The position numbers and the translations under genes are program-made. A stretch of 64,000 bases of DNA from Setomelanomma holmii (Eukaryota > Ascomycota > Dothideomycetes > Pleosporales > Phaeosphaeriaceae), in contig ML978229.1 of the NCBI GenBank assembly GCA_010015745.1, forward strand, positions 62,001-126,000, read 5' to 3'. The notes under the pieces are model-generated. The model ran no database searches. It saw only the letters and a program-made list of their open reading frames with translations, and was not told where the DNA came from. Below, piece by piece: positions 47,514 to 59,891 of the stretch; position 1 is the first letter of the stretch, and each line of letters opens with the position of its first letter.

Positions 47514-47916
47514 TGTGAAGGCCTGTACAGAAGGGTATCTGTATTGGGTCTAGCGGTTGGTTCTCAGGGAGTCAGTGAGTTTGAGAGGGATCGGTAATAC
47601 TAAGACAGTACGATGGTGCGTCTGAAAAGAGTATTAGGTTCGTAAGAACAATAATTGGTTGCTAATACAAAGTTGAACACGATAGTCTATAGGAGGCCAT
47701 CGACTCTAACTATATACTCCGTAAGTGTAGCGCTTAGTCGAGAGCAGGGTGCTCCATCCTGAGCGCTCATACTTAAGCAGTCATGTGCCGTCATGCTCCA
47801 ATGTGAGCGGTCACATAACCTAGGGTAATATATGAAGGGGGTGGTTTGTGTTACCTCATTAGCCCTTCATAAGCCCAGGCGCTTATTCTGGCGTTGTTGA
47901 GAAGAGGTTCTTAACA
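47514..47916 (-). repeat. gypsy 3' LTR (left copy)
   Basis: 403-bp LTR next to the polypurine tract. Preceded by CTAGG. Confidence 0.95.
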
Positions 47917-48136
47917 CTATCTCCCTTTCCCCATGATTCGTCCTCGAACCACCTGATCACCTTGTGATTGCCGTTATTAATCCGTGTTCGCCCTATAGGT
48001 GGGGTAGCTAAGATGGCTCCCTCAGCTGATCGAAAACATCGCCTGTTTCGAGAGATCCTTCAAGCCAACACCCTTTCCATTTCACCAGCCATTCCTGAAT
48101 AAAACATCTGTCTTGGAAGTCTTATCTTCCTATTTC

Positions 48137-51100
48137 TCAGTAACCAAGTAGGTTTTCAACCTCATACTTGTTATCCTCTTCTGTTTCATAGTGAAAGGTT
48201 CGTTGTACTGGTGTCTTAGGGTCTGCTGGTTCCAGGAGGTTTACATGGAATCGTGGGTGGATTTTCGCGTCTGGTAGTAGATCAAGTGTGTATGTCACTG
48301 GTCCCTTCTGATCTTTAAACAAAAACGGTCCAACCTTAACATAGTCTAATCTCTTGCTTAGTTGCTTAGTACAAAGGTTTTTTGTAAGCAAATAGACTTT
48401 ATCCCTCTTCTTTAGCTGAGGTGCTGTTTTTCGTTTCTTGTTAACATATGAAATGCTTTGCTGTTAACCCTTTTTGAGATAAGCTTAAAGTAATTCGTAT
48501 GTCTTTTGGAGTTCTTTAGCTGTAGGCATAGCTGCTTCTGCTTGTGGTCTAGGTAACGTTCTTTCAAAGAGATTTGGGAGTTTTCTGTAATTAGCAAAGA
48601 ACAGTGTCTTTCTAGTAGATTCTAACAATTTGTTGTTATATGCTAATTGCGCTATAGATAGAAGTGATACCTAGTTGGCTTGCTTGTAGTTAGTGAAGAT
48701 TTGTAGGTATATCTTCATTGTGCAGTTTGTTCTTTCTGTTTGTCTATCTGTCTAAGGGTGGTAAGCAGTTGATAGTTTTCGTTGAATCTCAATAGCTGCT
48801 ATTAGCGAAGCCTAGTAGTTTGACGTGAAGAGCTTGTCCCGGTCGCTGATGATTGACTTGGGTATGCCATAGTGTCTAGTAACTCTGTCATTAATGACGT
48901 GTCCTAGTTGTACTGCGGTATAGTTCTTTCTAAATGGTATATATTCCGCAGCTTTCGTGAAGCAGTCTACAACTACAAATATTGCGTCGTACTTAAGTTG
49001 TGTGGTAGGGTCTTTAGATTCTAGTAATCCTGTGACGAAGTCTATAGAGATATCTATCCAGGGCTCTGTTGGTAGTTCAAGAGCCTGCATTTCTCTATAC
49101 AGTGCATAGGTACTGTGCTTGCTTCGTTAACAGTCAGCACATTTGTGGATGTAATCGGTGACTTTGTCTTTAATGCCGCTGAAGTCGTAATGTCATTAAA
49201 TCAGTTCTATTGTTTGTGTGATTCTAGAGTCTATGTACGGGGTCGTCATAGTGACTTCTAATAACTTCTTCTTGTAATTCTTTAGGTACTTCGTTCCTAA
49301 TTTTAAGGATTGCATTAATAGATTTGGCTAGTCCTAAAGATCTATCTTCCTTAACTCGTAGAATTGTAGAGTTGGTGATCTCTTTTGTTCCTACAATGTT
49401 AGATCTTCGGCTGAGAGCGTCTGCTCTGCTGTTATCCTTTCCTAGAGTATGTACAATGTTGAACTTGTATTGCCTAAGGAGTTCTGACTATCTGACCTGA
49501 CGTCTGTTTATAGTCTTTGTTGTGGTGAAGTTGACCAAGTTCTTGTGGTCTGAGAATATTATAAGCTCTGAGCAGCTTTTAGCATATATTCTCTAATGTT
49601 CAAGTGCGGCGACAATTGCTATAAGTTCCTTGTTGTGTACGTTGTAGTTTTCTTTTGCACTTGAGAATTTTCTTAAGTAGTAAGCGATAGGGTGCTATTT
49701 CCCTTCGCGCTCTTGTTTTGTGCATGCTCCTAGTACTAAATTAGAGGCGTCTGTTTCAACTCGTAGCGGTTCTCCTCTTCTGAAAGCCACTAGTACTAGA
49801 GGTTTAATGCATGCTTCTTTAAGGGTTTAAAATGCCTTATTCTGTTATTCTGTCTAGTTAAAGGGCGTTTCCTTTTTTATAAGTTAAGTAAGAGGTATTG
49901 CGATTTTAGAGAAGTTTTTAATAAACTGTTAGTTGAAGTTGACGAAACCTAGGAAGGATTAGATATCCTTCACATTCTGAGGTTCTAGCCAGTTCTTAAC
50001 AACTTCGATCTTGTCTTCACTCATTCGTACTCTGTTTTTTCTGACTATGCATCCAAGGAATTCGACTTCCTCCTTATGCTATTTGCACTTGTTAGGGTCT
50101 ACTAACAGGTGGTGCTGTTGTAGGAGCTGTAGCACGGTTCGTACGTGTTTTTTGTGATCTGCTTCATTCTCTGAGTAGATCAGTATATATCATCTAAGTA
50201 AGCGATAACAAAAATGTCCAAGTGTGCTCTCAACACATTGTTGATGAGGGCCTGACAGGTTGCTAGGGCGTTAGTAAGACCAAACGGCATTACAGTGTAT
50301 TCGTAATGTCCGTAGCGTGTTCTAAACGCTGTCTTCTATTCCTCGCCTTCCTTCATGCAGATAAGGTTGTATGCTCCTCTGAGATCTAATGCTATGAAGA
50401 TCTTCGCATGAGACAATCGATCCTGTAACACTGTAATATTAGGTAGTAGGTATCGGTTTTTGATTGTAATGTCGTTGAGCTTCCAGTAGTTAACGTATAG
50501 TTATAATTTGCTATTCTTCTTTAGCACAAATATGATTAGATATCCTGCTAAGGATTTACTTTCCCTTATGAATCCTTTCTTGATATTGACTTTAATGTAG
50601 TCCCTAAGCACTTCTAGTTCTTTCTCTAATAATCTATAGATTAGACTAAAAGTTAGGTGCTTTCCTTCAGTTAGGGTGATCTCGTAGTCCCATTCCTGAT
50701 GTTTAGGTAACGCTCATTCGTCTACCTCTTCCTTAAAGAGCTTCTTAAATTCTTAGTACTCTTTTAGGATTAGAGTTGCGCTTTTCTCCTTAACTCTCTC
50801 TTTGTGATCCTCTGTCTATAAGGTGTTAGAGAAGTTGACTACTATTTTTGTTAGGTGTGTCGCTGTTAAAGCAATATTCGCTATTGTCTTGTTATCTATC
50901 ATCAAACTCTGTTAGTGCACAGGCATAGAGGTGTAGGCGCAGTCACGGTCCTCTAATAAAAGCTGTCAATTCTTCTAATCAATTCTAGAGTTATGCTTTT
51001 GTAACTAGGGAAGTCCTAATATAATGTTATAGGCGGCTAACCTAAAAACATCTAGGTGAATCTTCTTGTAGTGTCCTTAGATGTTAAGTCCTGTAGTAAT

Positions 51101-51830
51101 TTCGTGTTTAATTACTAACCCATTTAGCATTAGTTGGTCGCTCGCGAAGCGAAGTGGATAGGATTGCTGTTTTTGGAGAGGTTAGAGCCCTGCTCTCAAC
51201 ACGGCTTCTCCTGAAATGTAATTTGCTTGTGATCCTAAATCTAGTAATGCCTTCATCTATTTTCTGTTGAGCTTTACTGTAAGCTTAAGGAGTCATTCAG
51301 CGTTGATGGCGTTACAGCTCCTGGACTCGTTTCTGGAGCTAGGCGTTTGCCTAAAAAAACGCTGATTGAACCCGTTGGTGTCCTTTAATAGACGGTGCTC
51401 AATGCATTATAGGGTGAGGCAAGTCTGCCACTTTTTCTAGGTACATTTCCTGTTAATCCTTATTCCTATTAGGTGATAATCAGTCTCTGTTTTGCCAGGG
51501 AAGTATTGCGCATTTCTTTTGTCCCACAGGTGTTGTTCGCAAGTAGTTTTCCTGCATTCTTTCTAGTACTATTTGCATTGTTGCTTGTTCTTTAGGAAGT
51601 GTCTAGTACCAGCTTTATCAGACTGGTGTATGGAGCACTCATCGTGATAGCACGTTGTCTATGATAGGTTTCTATGTAGTGGGTTTTGATAGTTAAGGAA
51701 ATACTAGAGTGCTGGTGTTAATGGTCCTCCAGAATATTGTCTAAGATTTCTCTAGTTCTATTCTTGTAATCCTTGTAGTGCCCAGTTTCCTGTTTCCTTC
51801 TGACTGTTTTTCTTAGTTGTTTCAGTCTTG
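48137..51830 (-). pseudogene. gypsy pol relic (protease, RT, RNase H, integrase, C-terminal domain)
   Basis: On the minus strand the aspartic protease is seen near 51,190-51,260 (ALLDLGSQANYIS, where DSG would be expected). The reverse-transcriptase core is near 50,165-50,215, with YLDDI, a 2-nt insertion, then a shifted YSENEADH. The integrase core is at 49,090-48,812 (IDISIDFVTGLLES, then VVVDCFTKAAEYIPF and GIPKSIISDRDKLF). The end (48,391-48,137) has GPVTYTLDLLPDAKIHPRFH, an integrase C-terminal domain before a chromodomain-like stretch. Frameshifts and stops show that the gene is dead. Confidence 0.85.
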
Positions 51831-51833
51831 TTA

Positions 51834-54480
51834 CTCGGGCCCTTGCGGTTACTCCGTAAAATTTCAACGAAATTGCCCGTGCTTCGCACAGGCCTACCAC
51901 CTCAGTGCAAATGATCAGCTCAGTGCAACTAAACAGCTTTACGATAACAGAGCTCCACCATAACGCGTCGTAATTAGTATTCTGAATAAGCCAGATCTTT
52001 TTAAACATGGCCCTGAGTGCATCGAAAATTACTCTGTACGCAGCAGAGGTGGTGGTGCTGAAAGAACATGCAGAAAAGCTGCGCAAGCACACCAAGCCAA
52101 ACATCAAAAGTTATGCTACTACCTACAACCTGCTATATTATCGCCTTCTGTGCATGTACAAAGGTCTCCCTACTCGCAGCGATTAACGCCTACCCGCCCA
52201 CCAGTTGTTAGAAGAGCAGGATCTTGCCCTTGAGCGGTACCTTAATGCGATCAATGCTATTGGCTTTAGAGTCTACAGAGCTTTAGTGGAGCAACAAGCT
52301 AACGCGCTACTCATAGAGTCGTATACTGGTATAGATGAGTGCCCTCAGCAACTTAGGAAGCAATGGGCACGTCACTAGCTTCAGCGCCACCCAAAATATA
52401 GGCGCGTTAAAGCAAAGCTAATAGAGGTGCAGCGTAAGCTCGCGCAAGAGCCTGAAGCGCTCTGTAGATAGTTTAAGCGGCTTTAAAGCATGAAAGAGGA
52501 GCTCAGTATACTGCCAGAGGACGTCTACAACATGGATGAGACCGGCTGTCGAATTGGTTTAGCTACAAGCCAGTACGTTTACAGCAAAAATGGACGCGAG
52601 GTGTTTATCCCCAACGCCAACAACCGCGAGCTTGTTACTCTCGTTGAGTGTATTTGCGCCTCCAGCCATGCTATCGCACCCATGGTCATCATTAAAGCAG
52701 CGACTATCATGGAGCACTAGGTTGTTGATCTACCTGACGACGTGCTCATTAACGTCAGCGATAGTGGCTACAGCAACGACTCGCTCGCGCTTGACTGGAT
52801 TAAGCATTTTGACAAGATGACAAGAAAGAGAACTGTAGGCAGATGGCGGCTACTCCTAGTAGATAGGCACGGCTCACATGAAACAAAGGAGTTTGCTAAG
52901 TACGCGGAGGATAATTATATTGTACTCTTCGCTCTACCACCTTATACAACCCACTTACTGCAGCCGCTTGATGTGGGCTGCTTTCAGCCACTCAAATGGT
53001 ACCATGGGAGGTGCCTTGACTGGGCTGCTTGAACAGGATCAAAAGACATAAGCAAAGCTGCCTTTATAGCTACTGTAGGCGAGATACAACGTCTTACTTT
53101 TACCCGTAACACTATACTTAGTGGATGGAGGCGTACAGGGCTATTCCCATTCAACCTAGATGTGGTGCTTAGCTACCTAAAACGACAGGAAGATTGTGAC
53201 TCCAGCGCTGAGGAGCGATCTCCTACACCACCGCCAGCAACAGTACAACGAGCTGGTACTCCTATAGTTATCTTATCACCGCCACAGCTCAGCTCGTCGC
53301 CTACAAAAGCCTCTATCTAAAGTTTCCACTGTGTCAAAATAGACCTTGAGATAGTGCAGCTTGTGCGTCGACCGCCAGCGCAAGACGCAACACCAGAACC
53401 AGAGAACCCTGAGCCTGGCGATACAGCGTTTCATACACCAAAAACAGTCCGTCAAATTCAGCTGCAAGCTCTGTTTGTCTATGCTGCGCTGCGGCAGCAT
53501 CTCCCCTGCAACATGGCGGCTGGAGTCATCCGTCATCTTCGCAGAGCCTCAGCGCTTGCGCGCATTGCAGAGGGCTTGCAGCGCAAGCTACGCTGTACAA
53601 AGGCAGTAGAACTTGCTAAAGATGAGCGCCGACGTCGTAAAAAACGTGCCTTAGAGGTCAAAGGTGGCCCCATCTACTCACAAGACGCAAGGCGGATAGT
53701 GCGCCAGCGCGAGGTAGACGACGTTGCGCGCCTGGAGGCTGAGCTCGAATGTAAGCGCCTTTGCAAAGTTACTAAAATCGCTAATAAATAGAAGCGGTTG
53801 TTGCCTACAGTAAGGAGTTAGGGCAACAAGTATTGTAAGCGTAGGGCAGAGGGCGTCAGCGTCCAGCGCGCATGCGCCTACTGGCAACATGCCGCTAACG
53901 ACGACGACTACAACACTACGGTTGCAGCAAAGTTGCTGTATATAGTGCAGGATGAGAGCTTTAAGTACATTGAGGGCAGGATAACAACAGAACAAACACC
54001 AGCTATCGAGGTAGCCTTTGGCGTGCGCCGACTTGTTGATTCCTACACTAAAGCAGTAGCAGGATGGTAGGATGAGCGCGCTGCACTGGCTACAATCGCA
54101 AGTCAAGACTCTACCTACGCAACACAGACGGATCCTGACAGAGCTATACGTATTACACACCAAGAACAGTCTATAGCTGTCAAGGTGGAGCCCGTAATTA
54201 TCTCAGGCGTAGGTGAGGTAGATGACCTTGATAGCATTGGCAGCGACAACAACAGCGACTCTACAAGCGAGGATGAACTACAAAATGACTGGGGGCTACA
54301 GTAAGATATATATAACTAAGCTGTTAACTTTGCGCTCTCTTAAATAACTAGGTTTTACTAATAAATTGTGATCAAAGCTATCTAGTTGCACTGAGCCGAT
54401 CATTTGCATTGAGGTGGTAGGCCCGTGCGAAGCACGGGCAATTTCGTTGAAATTTTACGGAGTAACCGCAAGGGCCCGAG
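51834..54480 (+). mobile_element. element C: pogo-type DNA transposon nested in the gypsy element
   Basis: A 2,647-bp element lies between TA duplications (51832-51833 and 54481-54482). Its inverted ends extend about 107 bp (51834-51940, 54374-54480), both starting CTCGGGCCCTTGCGGTTACT, with five mismatches that are all transitions. Each end contains two direct copies of CTCAGTGCAA or near copies. It splits the gypsy gag-pol region. It is larger than elements A and B and has a different transposase. Confidence 0.93.
52007..54304 (+). pseudogene. element C transposase, one frame with ten premature stops
   Basis: One reading frame of 766 codons runs from ATG 52007 to TAA 54302-54304 without an indel, but has ten internal stop codons (TAG, TAA, one TGA). 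Nearly all can arise from CAG, CAA, TGG or CGA by C-to-T change on one strand. The N-terminal part is a CENP-B/HTH region (YATTYNLLYYRLLCMYKGL, then HPKYRRVKAKLIEVQRKLA). The DDE core has VYNMDETGCRIGL, LLLVDRHGSHETKEF and LPPYTTHLLQPLDVGCFQPL. The C-terminal 300 residues are basic, then acidic (SIGSDNNSDSTSEDELQ). Inactive as it stands. Confidence 0.85.
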
Positions 54481-54482
54481 TA

Positions 54483-55674
54483 AGGATCAATGCTTGTCCT
54501 TCGTTAGCGTATTGGAGGCGTCGTTGTTTCTTCTTGCAACAGTCTTCTCTGACCCTATTGTTCTGATGTTGATAGTCCTCTGCCCCCTAGTCTGCTAGCG
54601 TAGCGTTTTGTCGTACCAGTCTTAGGCTCTCAGGTGGCGTTACATATACTCAGTCTGTATTGTCATAATAAAACTCTGGTGACTCCAGATCTGAGTTTTC
54701 TTTATAAGATCTTATGTCAACACGCTTGCCTAGGTGTGGAGTTGGCGGTCTGTTATCCGTTTCTCCCTTGGGATGACAGTCCCTTGGTACAGTCTGATGA
54801 CCGTTTTTGAGGCTGGCTATATCGATAGCCTTGGTCAGAACTTCCTATTCGTCGTTAGTATTCTCCTGCTCAGGGGAGTCTTAACTGAGCATGTTGAGTT
54901 AGGTAACCTTATTCTTAGACTTGCAATTTCTCTGCAGGTGTCCTAGTTTTCCGCAGTTGTAGCAGGAGCAAGTTTCCTTGCTCTTACTCTTATCTTTAGA
55001 CCAAGTGGTGTTCCTCTTATTCTTGCCTTAGTCCTTAGGTTCGCCTTAGTAGATGTTGTTAATATGCATTAGAGCGGTTCTGTAATAGTTATAGCGCATT
55101 TTGACGTTAAACTTATAGAGTTTAGTGTCAAGTCAGATAGCTTCTGCTGTGAGAGTGCCAAGGGTATTAACTTGAACTGGCGTGCGCATAAGTTCTGCTC
55201 TAACGTTAGGTTTTAATCCTTGTTAGTACATGGTACAAAGTGCTTAGTCGTTCTAATCAGCTGCAGACTTAGTTTGCGTAAGGCGTTAGATGACTCTTTC
55301 AGCAATCTTGGTCTCGTTCGTAAGTCTAAAGGCAGTACGCACTTTCTCCTTAAAGTGGTTGTAGTCTTCGAACATGTTAACCAGGTTAGCGCTCTTGAGG
55401 TCTGATCCTATGTAGTTAAGTAGGAATAGGCGAACCCATTTCGCTGCTTCTCCTCTCATGTAGGAGGCTACTAGTGAAGGCTGGTCATCTAATGCGACAT
55501 CAGATGCTCTTAGCTTAAAGTAGAGGTCAAACTAGAGGAGCTAGTCTTCAAGGGTAGTGCAGTCTCTATAATAGAGGTCGGGTCTGGCGACCTTTGTCGC
55601 AACCTTGTAGTTGTAGGTAGAAACAGAGGTGCTTTAATCTATCGAAGTATCACTTATCTTGAGAGTGTTCAAAG
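54483..55674 (-). pseudogene. gypsy gag relic with CCHC zinc knuckle
   Basis: On the minus strand downstream of the 5' LTR, a gag-like region can be read in pieces. A CCHC knuckle (CYNCGKLGHLQRNCKSK) is near 54,970-54,920. The primer-binding region next to the LTR (rc CTTTGAACACTCTC) is not one I can assign to a tRNA. Element C lies just beyond its 3' side. Confidence 0.75.
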
Positions 55675-56077
55675 TGTGAAGGCCTGTATAGAAGGGTATC
55701 TGTATTAGGTCTAGCGGTTGGTTCTTAGGGAGTGAGTGAGTTTGAGAGGGATCAGTAATACTAAGACAGTACGATGGTGCGTCTGAAAAGAGTATTAGGT
55801 TCGTGAGAACAATAATTGATTGCTAATACGAAGTTGAACACAATAGTCTATAGGAGGCCATCGACTCTAACTATATACTCCGTAAGTGTAGCGCTTAGTC
55901 AAGAGCAGGGTGCTCCATCCTGAGCGCTCATACCTGAGCAGTCATGTGACGTCATGCTCCAATGTGAGCGGTCACATAACCTAGGGTAATTCATGAAGGG
56001 GGTGGTTTGTGTTACCTCATTGGCCCTTCATAAGCCCAGGCGCTTATTCTGGCGTTGTTGAGAAGAGGTTCTTAACA
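55675..56077 (-). repeat. gypsy 5' LTR (right copy)
   Basis: 403-bp LTR, about 96 percent identical by hand comparison to the left copy. Followed by CTAGG. Confidence 0.95.
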
Positions 56078-56837
56078 CTAGGAAGCAGTTTTGACGCGAT
56101 TGCGCGCCTAACTCAGCAAATCTTCGTTTACTTAAAGAGGAGGTGATCATTTAGTGTATACTTGATCTTGACGCGCAAGGATTTTCGATGTTCGTTACGT
56201 AGCAGCCTTATTTGCTGCTTAAAGCTTAGCGTTGCGCTTAGTTATTAATACTAGAGAATGCGCTAGTAGCTTAGCGCCTTTAGCGAGCTTTTTCACTACC
56301 TTAACTCTTGTGGTTAGTAAGCTATCTACGTGTCTCTAAATACTCTATCAAATTAGCTTTAATTATAATCTAAACTCTAGAGTATTGCTTAGGGTTTGCG
56401 ACTACTAGAGACTATCTTCAATAGTAGGTAGTGTAGGCGTACGAAAGTAGACGTTAAGCTTTAATATCACTGCCTCTAGGTTAAGTAGAACTAAGCTAGT
56501 ACCTTAAAGGCTTTCTTAGATATTGCTTTTAGTAATTGCGTTCTTAAAAGCAGTAATAAAGTAGAGCAAGAACTTAGTCATAGTAATGTAGTTAATCTTA
56601 CTACGCATTAGGTTCTTAGCTTAGTAGCTATACGCCTTCTTCAATGGCGAGAAACAGCCTACATTAAGAGACTGCAGAAGGTGCGACGAGTAAGAAAGTA
56701 TGCAGAGAGTAATTAATAATCTTGTTATTCTTGTAGTACAGTTAGAAAGCAAGCGAGTTATAGCTCTCATAGCTATTAATAACAAGCAAACGTACTGTGC
56801 CTACAGTACATTTCGTTAAGGCGCTTTAACTACGCTA
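56078..56837. mobile_element. fragments D (rest) and E joined head to tail
   Basis: After the right CTAGG, fragment D continues to about 56,190 in plus orientation (TTGACGCGATTGCGCGCCTA, the transposase N-terminal region). Then the sequence switches to minus orientation and matches the C-terminal part of the B-type transposase (compare 45,480-45,960). So a 5' end is fused to a reversed 3' part. E is interrupted at CGCTA (56833-56837) by LTR element F. Confidence 0.65.
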
Positions 56838-57033
56838 TGTTAGACTTTAGAACGGAGCTGAATGTTATAGAGTATTACTACGTAATAAGCTCTGCCTATA
56901 AATAGAAGAGAGTACGAGAGCTACAGACAGTACGAGAGCTACGGACAGTCGTGATTCGTCTATCTTAAAATACAATACACCTTCTTTACACAACCTATAC
57001 TCTTGTGCACTAGACTATCTAATAATTATAACA
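56838..57033 (+). repeat. element F left LTR
   Basis: 196-bp LTR with an internal 18-bp tandem duplication. Confidence 0.88.
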
Positions 57034-58840
57034 TTCGAATTACTCTACATCTTCTAGCTATACAAGAGCTATACTTAACACTATAAGTATCTAACTACTG
57101 TTGTCTAGGTCTAGCACGCTCGCAGATAGCACTATTCTCCTCGAGAGTAATAAGGTGATTATCGAGACGACTAACTAACGAACACCGAGCTCTTCTCTAG
57201 AAGCTAAGAGCGCTTAACCTACGAGTAGTGCAAGAAGTAGAGAAATATTACAAGATAAGATTGTCTAGCCTACTAGAGGCTAGAACACTCTAGAAGACTC
57301 TAGTGTAGAGTTAGTGCTCTAATAGTTGCGCTACTAGTGAGAGAAGACTACACAACTAGAGAAACTAAAGGCTCTTGGAGAGATGCGAGCCTAATACGAG
57401 GCTAAGAACGTTAGTGCTCTTAGCAGAGATCTAGGTAACCTATAGTTACCTGTAGTAGCTGTAGCTAAGGTATCTAGTTAACTCCTAAGCTCTGAGGCGC
57501 CTGCAAGGTACGAAAAGCGCAATCGCGCGCAATACAATCGCTAGGAAAGAGATTGTAAAAGTTACTCCGCCTAAATACCTAGCCTTTTCCTGCAAGAGCA
57601 GCAGAAGATTATCTTTAATAAGAGATATATTTCTAAGCTACTAAAGACTCTCTAGAATGCCTATGTTTAAACTAATAGGTCTAAGTAGCTCTCTACTATT
57701 TCCCTTAGAATAGAGAGGTTTGTTAGAATTAGCGCTCTCTTGCCTTCTACCTAGAATTCTACTTAGGCTAAGTTCAAGGTAGTAATATTAAATACTTTAA
57801 ATTCTACAGCAGAACAACGCTATGCGGCGTTTGCTACTCTTAAGCACTACTGCTAGAAGCTAGAGTAGTCTTCTACGGAATTGCTTAACTTTCTCTACCC
57901 ACTTTAAGAGAAACCTAGTATTAAACACTCTAAAGAGACTAAGATGCTTAAGTTTACTATAGCGCTGCGCAAACAAATCTAAGATAACATCTCTTGCGAA
58001 AAGAATGCTAATTAGATAACTATCTCTTAAATTAAGAAGATCGCGAACTGTTTTTAGCGCAGAAATTAGTCTTTCTAGTAAATAGGAATATCTCGTGAAG
58101 TAGACTAGTTACTTAACAGAAGAGAACTCTTAGAAGCCTAGGTCGTTAATTTCGGTGAATTCTCTGCAGCGATTCTAGAAGCGCAAGAGCGTATTAGCTA
58201 AGCGTAGGCAAAAGAATTCTAAGCCTATAAAGCGTTAGAGATAATCTTTTAAAAAGAAGAGAGATAATCTAGCTAACAACAACACGCAAAAGGCCTAATA
58301 CCTCAACCTCCTATTTTTTCTACTTGGTTTAAGAAGAAGTGTAATAGTTAAGCTCCGTAGACTAACAGAGAACTCGCAAAGAAGCATAAAGAGCTCCTTC
58401 GAGGTAATTTAGCCTATATTACGTTAGCACAGTATAGCAGAAAATAGAAGAGAAACAAATAATCTCTTAGTAATTATATCTAGAACTAGGAATCTATAAA
58501 CAACATTATTAGATACAACACACATTACGTACACTTAGCTCTCTAGCGAAAATTAAAGAAATTTAGTATCTTTTAAGGCTAGACAGGCTAGAGTATACCT
58601 AAGCGCTAAAGGAGAAGCTCTCTAGTCTTATATAGCCTAAGGTAACCTACATTAAGCCAAGTTAGCTCTGTATACAGAAAAAAAAAGTAAAATACTGCAG
58701 TAAGCGCCTATTAGCTTATAATAGCTCTTATTAGGTTACTAGACCTTTATGTACGCTAGAACTGTGCACAAGGCGCTTAAACAGCCTTCTATTTTAGATT
58801 CTTAATCTCTGCCTCTAGCTTCTTAACCTCGCAGGTTAGC

Positions 58841-59040
58841 TTACTCTTAGCATTACTCTTAGCATTACTCTTAGCATTACTCTTAGCATTACTCTTAGCA
58901 TTACTCTTAGCATTACTCTTAGCATTACTCTTAGCNNNNNNNNNNTTACTCTTAGCATTACTCTTAGCATTACTCTTAGCATTACTCTTAGCATTACTCT
59001 TAGCATTACTCTTAGCATTACTCTTAGCATTACTCTTAGC
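58841..59040. repeat. 12-bp minisatellite with a 10-N gap
   Basis: The unit CATTACTCTTAG is repeated about eight times on each side of a run of ten N (58936-58945). On the minus strand one frame reads (AKSN)n and is in phase with LVVLEDCYNR before it and AKSKLTCEVKKLEAEIKNLK after it, so it may be an expansion inside a coding, coiled-coil-like tail. The N run does not fit the 12-bp phase, so the true copy number is unknown. Confidence 0.9.
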
Positions 59041-59891
59041 TCTATTATAACAGTCTTCGAGAACAACAAGTTCTCTCTTCTTAATAGTAAGAGCTTAAGT
59101 AGCCTTACGCTTAGAATCTTTAGTAGAACAATTCTACTAATAGTTAGTGTACGCTAATATAGGCTAGAAGAGACTAATATACCTTCTTGCGAAGCAAGCT
59201 AGTGCTATTAGCACTCTAAGCCTTTAGAGCGTAGACCTTCTTGTTAAAAGTAATATTGTTAGCCTATTGCTTAGTTAGGCTTTACAAGAGAGTAGGCGGT
59301 AATACAGTAGGCGCAATAATAGTAGGTAAGCTGCAACGTTCTTATTATATAGTTACTAACTGCAACTCGATCTATTGTAGGCGTAGCGAGAGTTGCAGAA
59401 GTTGTCAGTAGTGCGAATAGGTCTACTACGCGTTGTTAGCTCTTATTTACTACAGAATAGCCCATATTAGTCTGTATTAGCTTCTAGAAGGCTAATACAG
59501 ACTCTAAATAGGTAATCTAAACAAGAGCTCTAGAAGAGATAAAACGTATTAAACGAGAGTTATTGTATAAGAGTAAAGAAATCTAAGGAGTATATTAAAG
59601 CTTATGTTCTCAATACTGCCTCAGCGAGCTAGCGAGCGCTAGTGCAGGTCTCTGCTACTGCCTGCAGGTAAAGGTAAGAGTGAGTAAGAAGTCGCTTTTA
59701 AGTAAGAGGCAAAATTTCAGAAGTAGCAATTAGAACGAATGCAGCGCTACAAGCGTTAATTTGAGACTACAAAGAACACTAACAACCTCTCTAGCTTACC
59801 TCTGCCTTAAGTCGGCTAGGATAGCCTATATTAGTTTAGAGTAACCTCTACGCACTCTAACTAGGCTAGCCGTCTTTAAGAAGAGAGATAA

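Larger units (their letters stand above)
47514..56077 (-). mobile_element. full-length Ty3/gypsy-type LTR retrotransposon
   Basis: The element is 8,564 bp including a nested pogo element C (so about 5.9 kb originally). Two LTRs of exactly 403 bp (47514-47916 and 55675-56077) start TGTGAAGG and end TTAACA on the plus strand. They differ at 16 positions by my count, 13 of them transitions. A 5-bp target duplication CTAGG flanks it (47509-47513, 56078-56082). A polypurine tract (rc of CTATCTCCCTTTCCCC, 47917-47932) lies beside the left LTR, so transcription runs right to left. Order on the minus strand: gag, protease, reverse transcriptase, RNase H, integrase. Interrupted by stops and shifts. 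Confidence 0.95.

Noticed and set aside
58841..59040. Possible CRISPR-like array
   Set aside because: Units are directly adjacent without spacers, and the host is a fungus; it is a minisatellite in a retroelement.
58836..59069. Open frame reading repeated MLRV
   Set aside because: It is a frame of the 12-bp minisatellite and crosses the N gap; the AKSN frame has better coding context.
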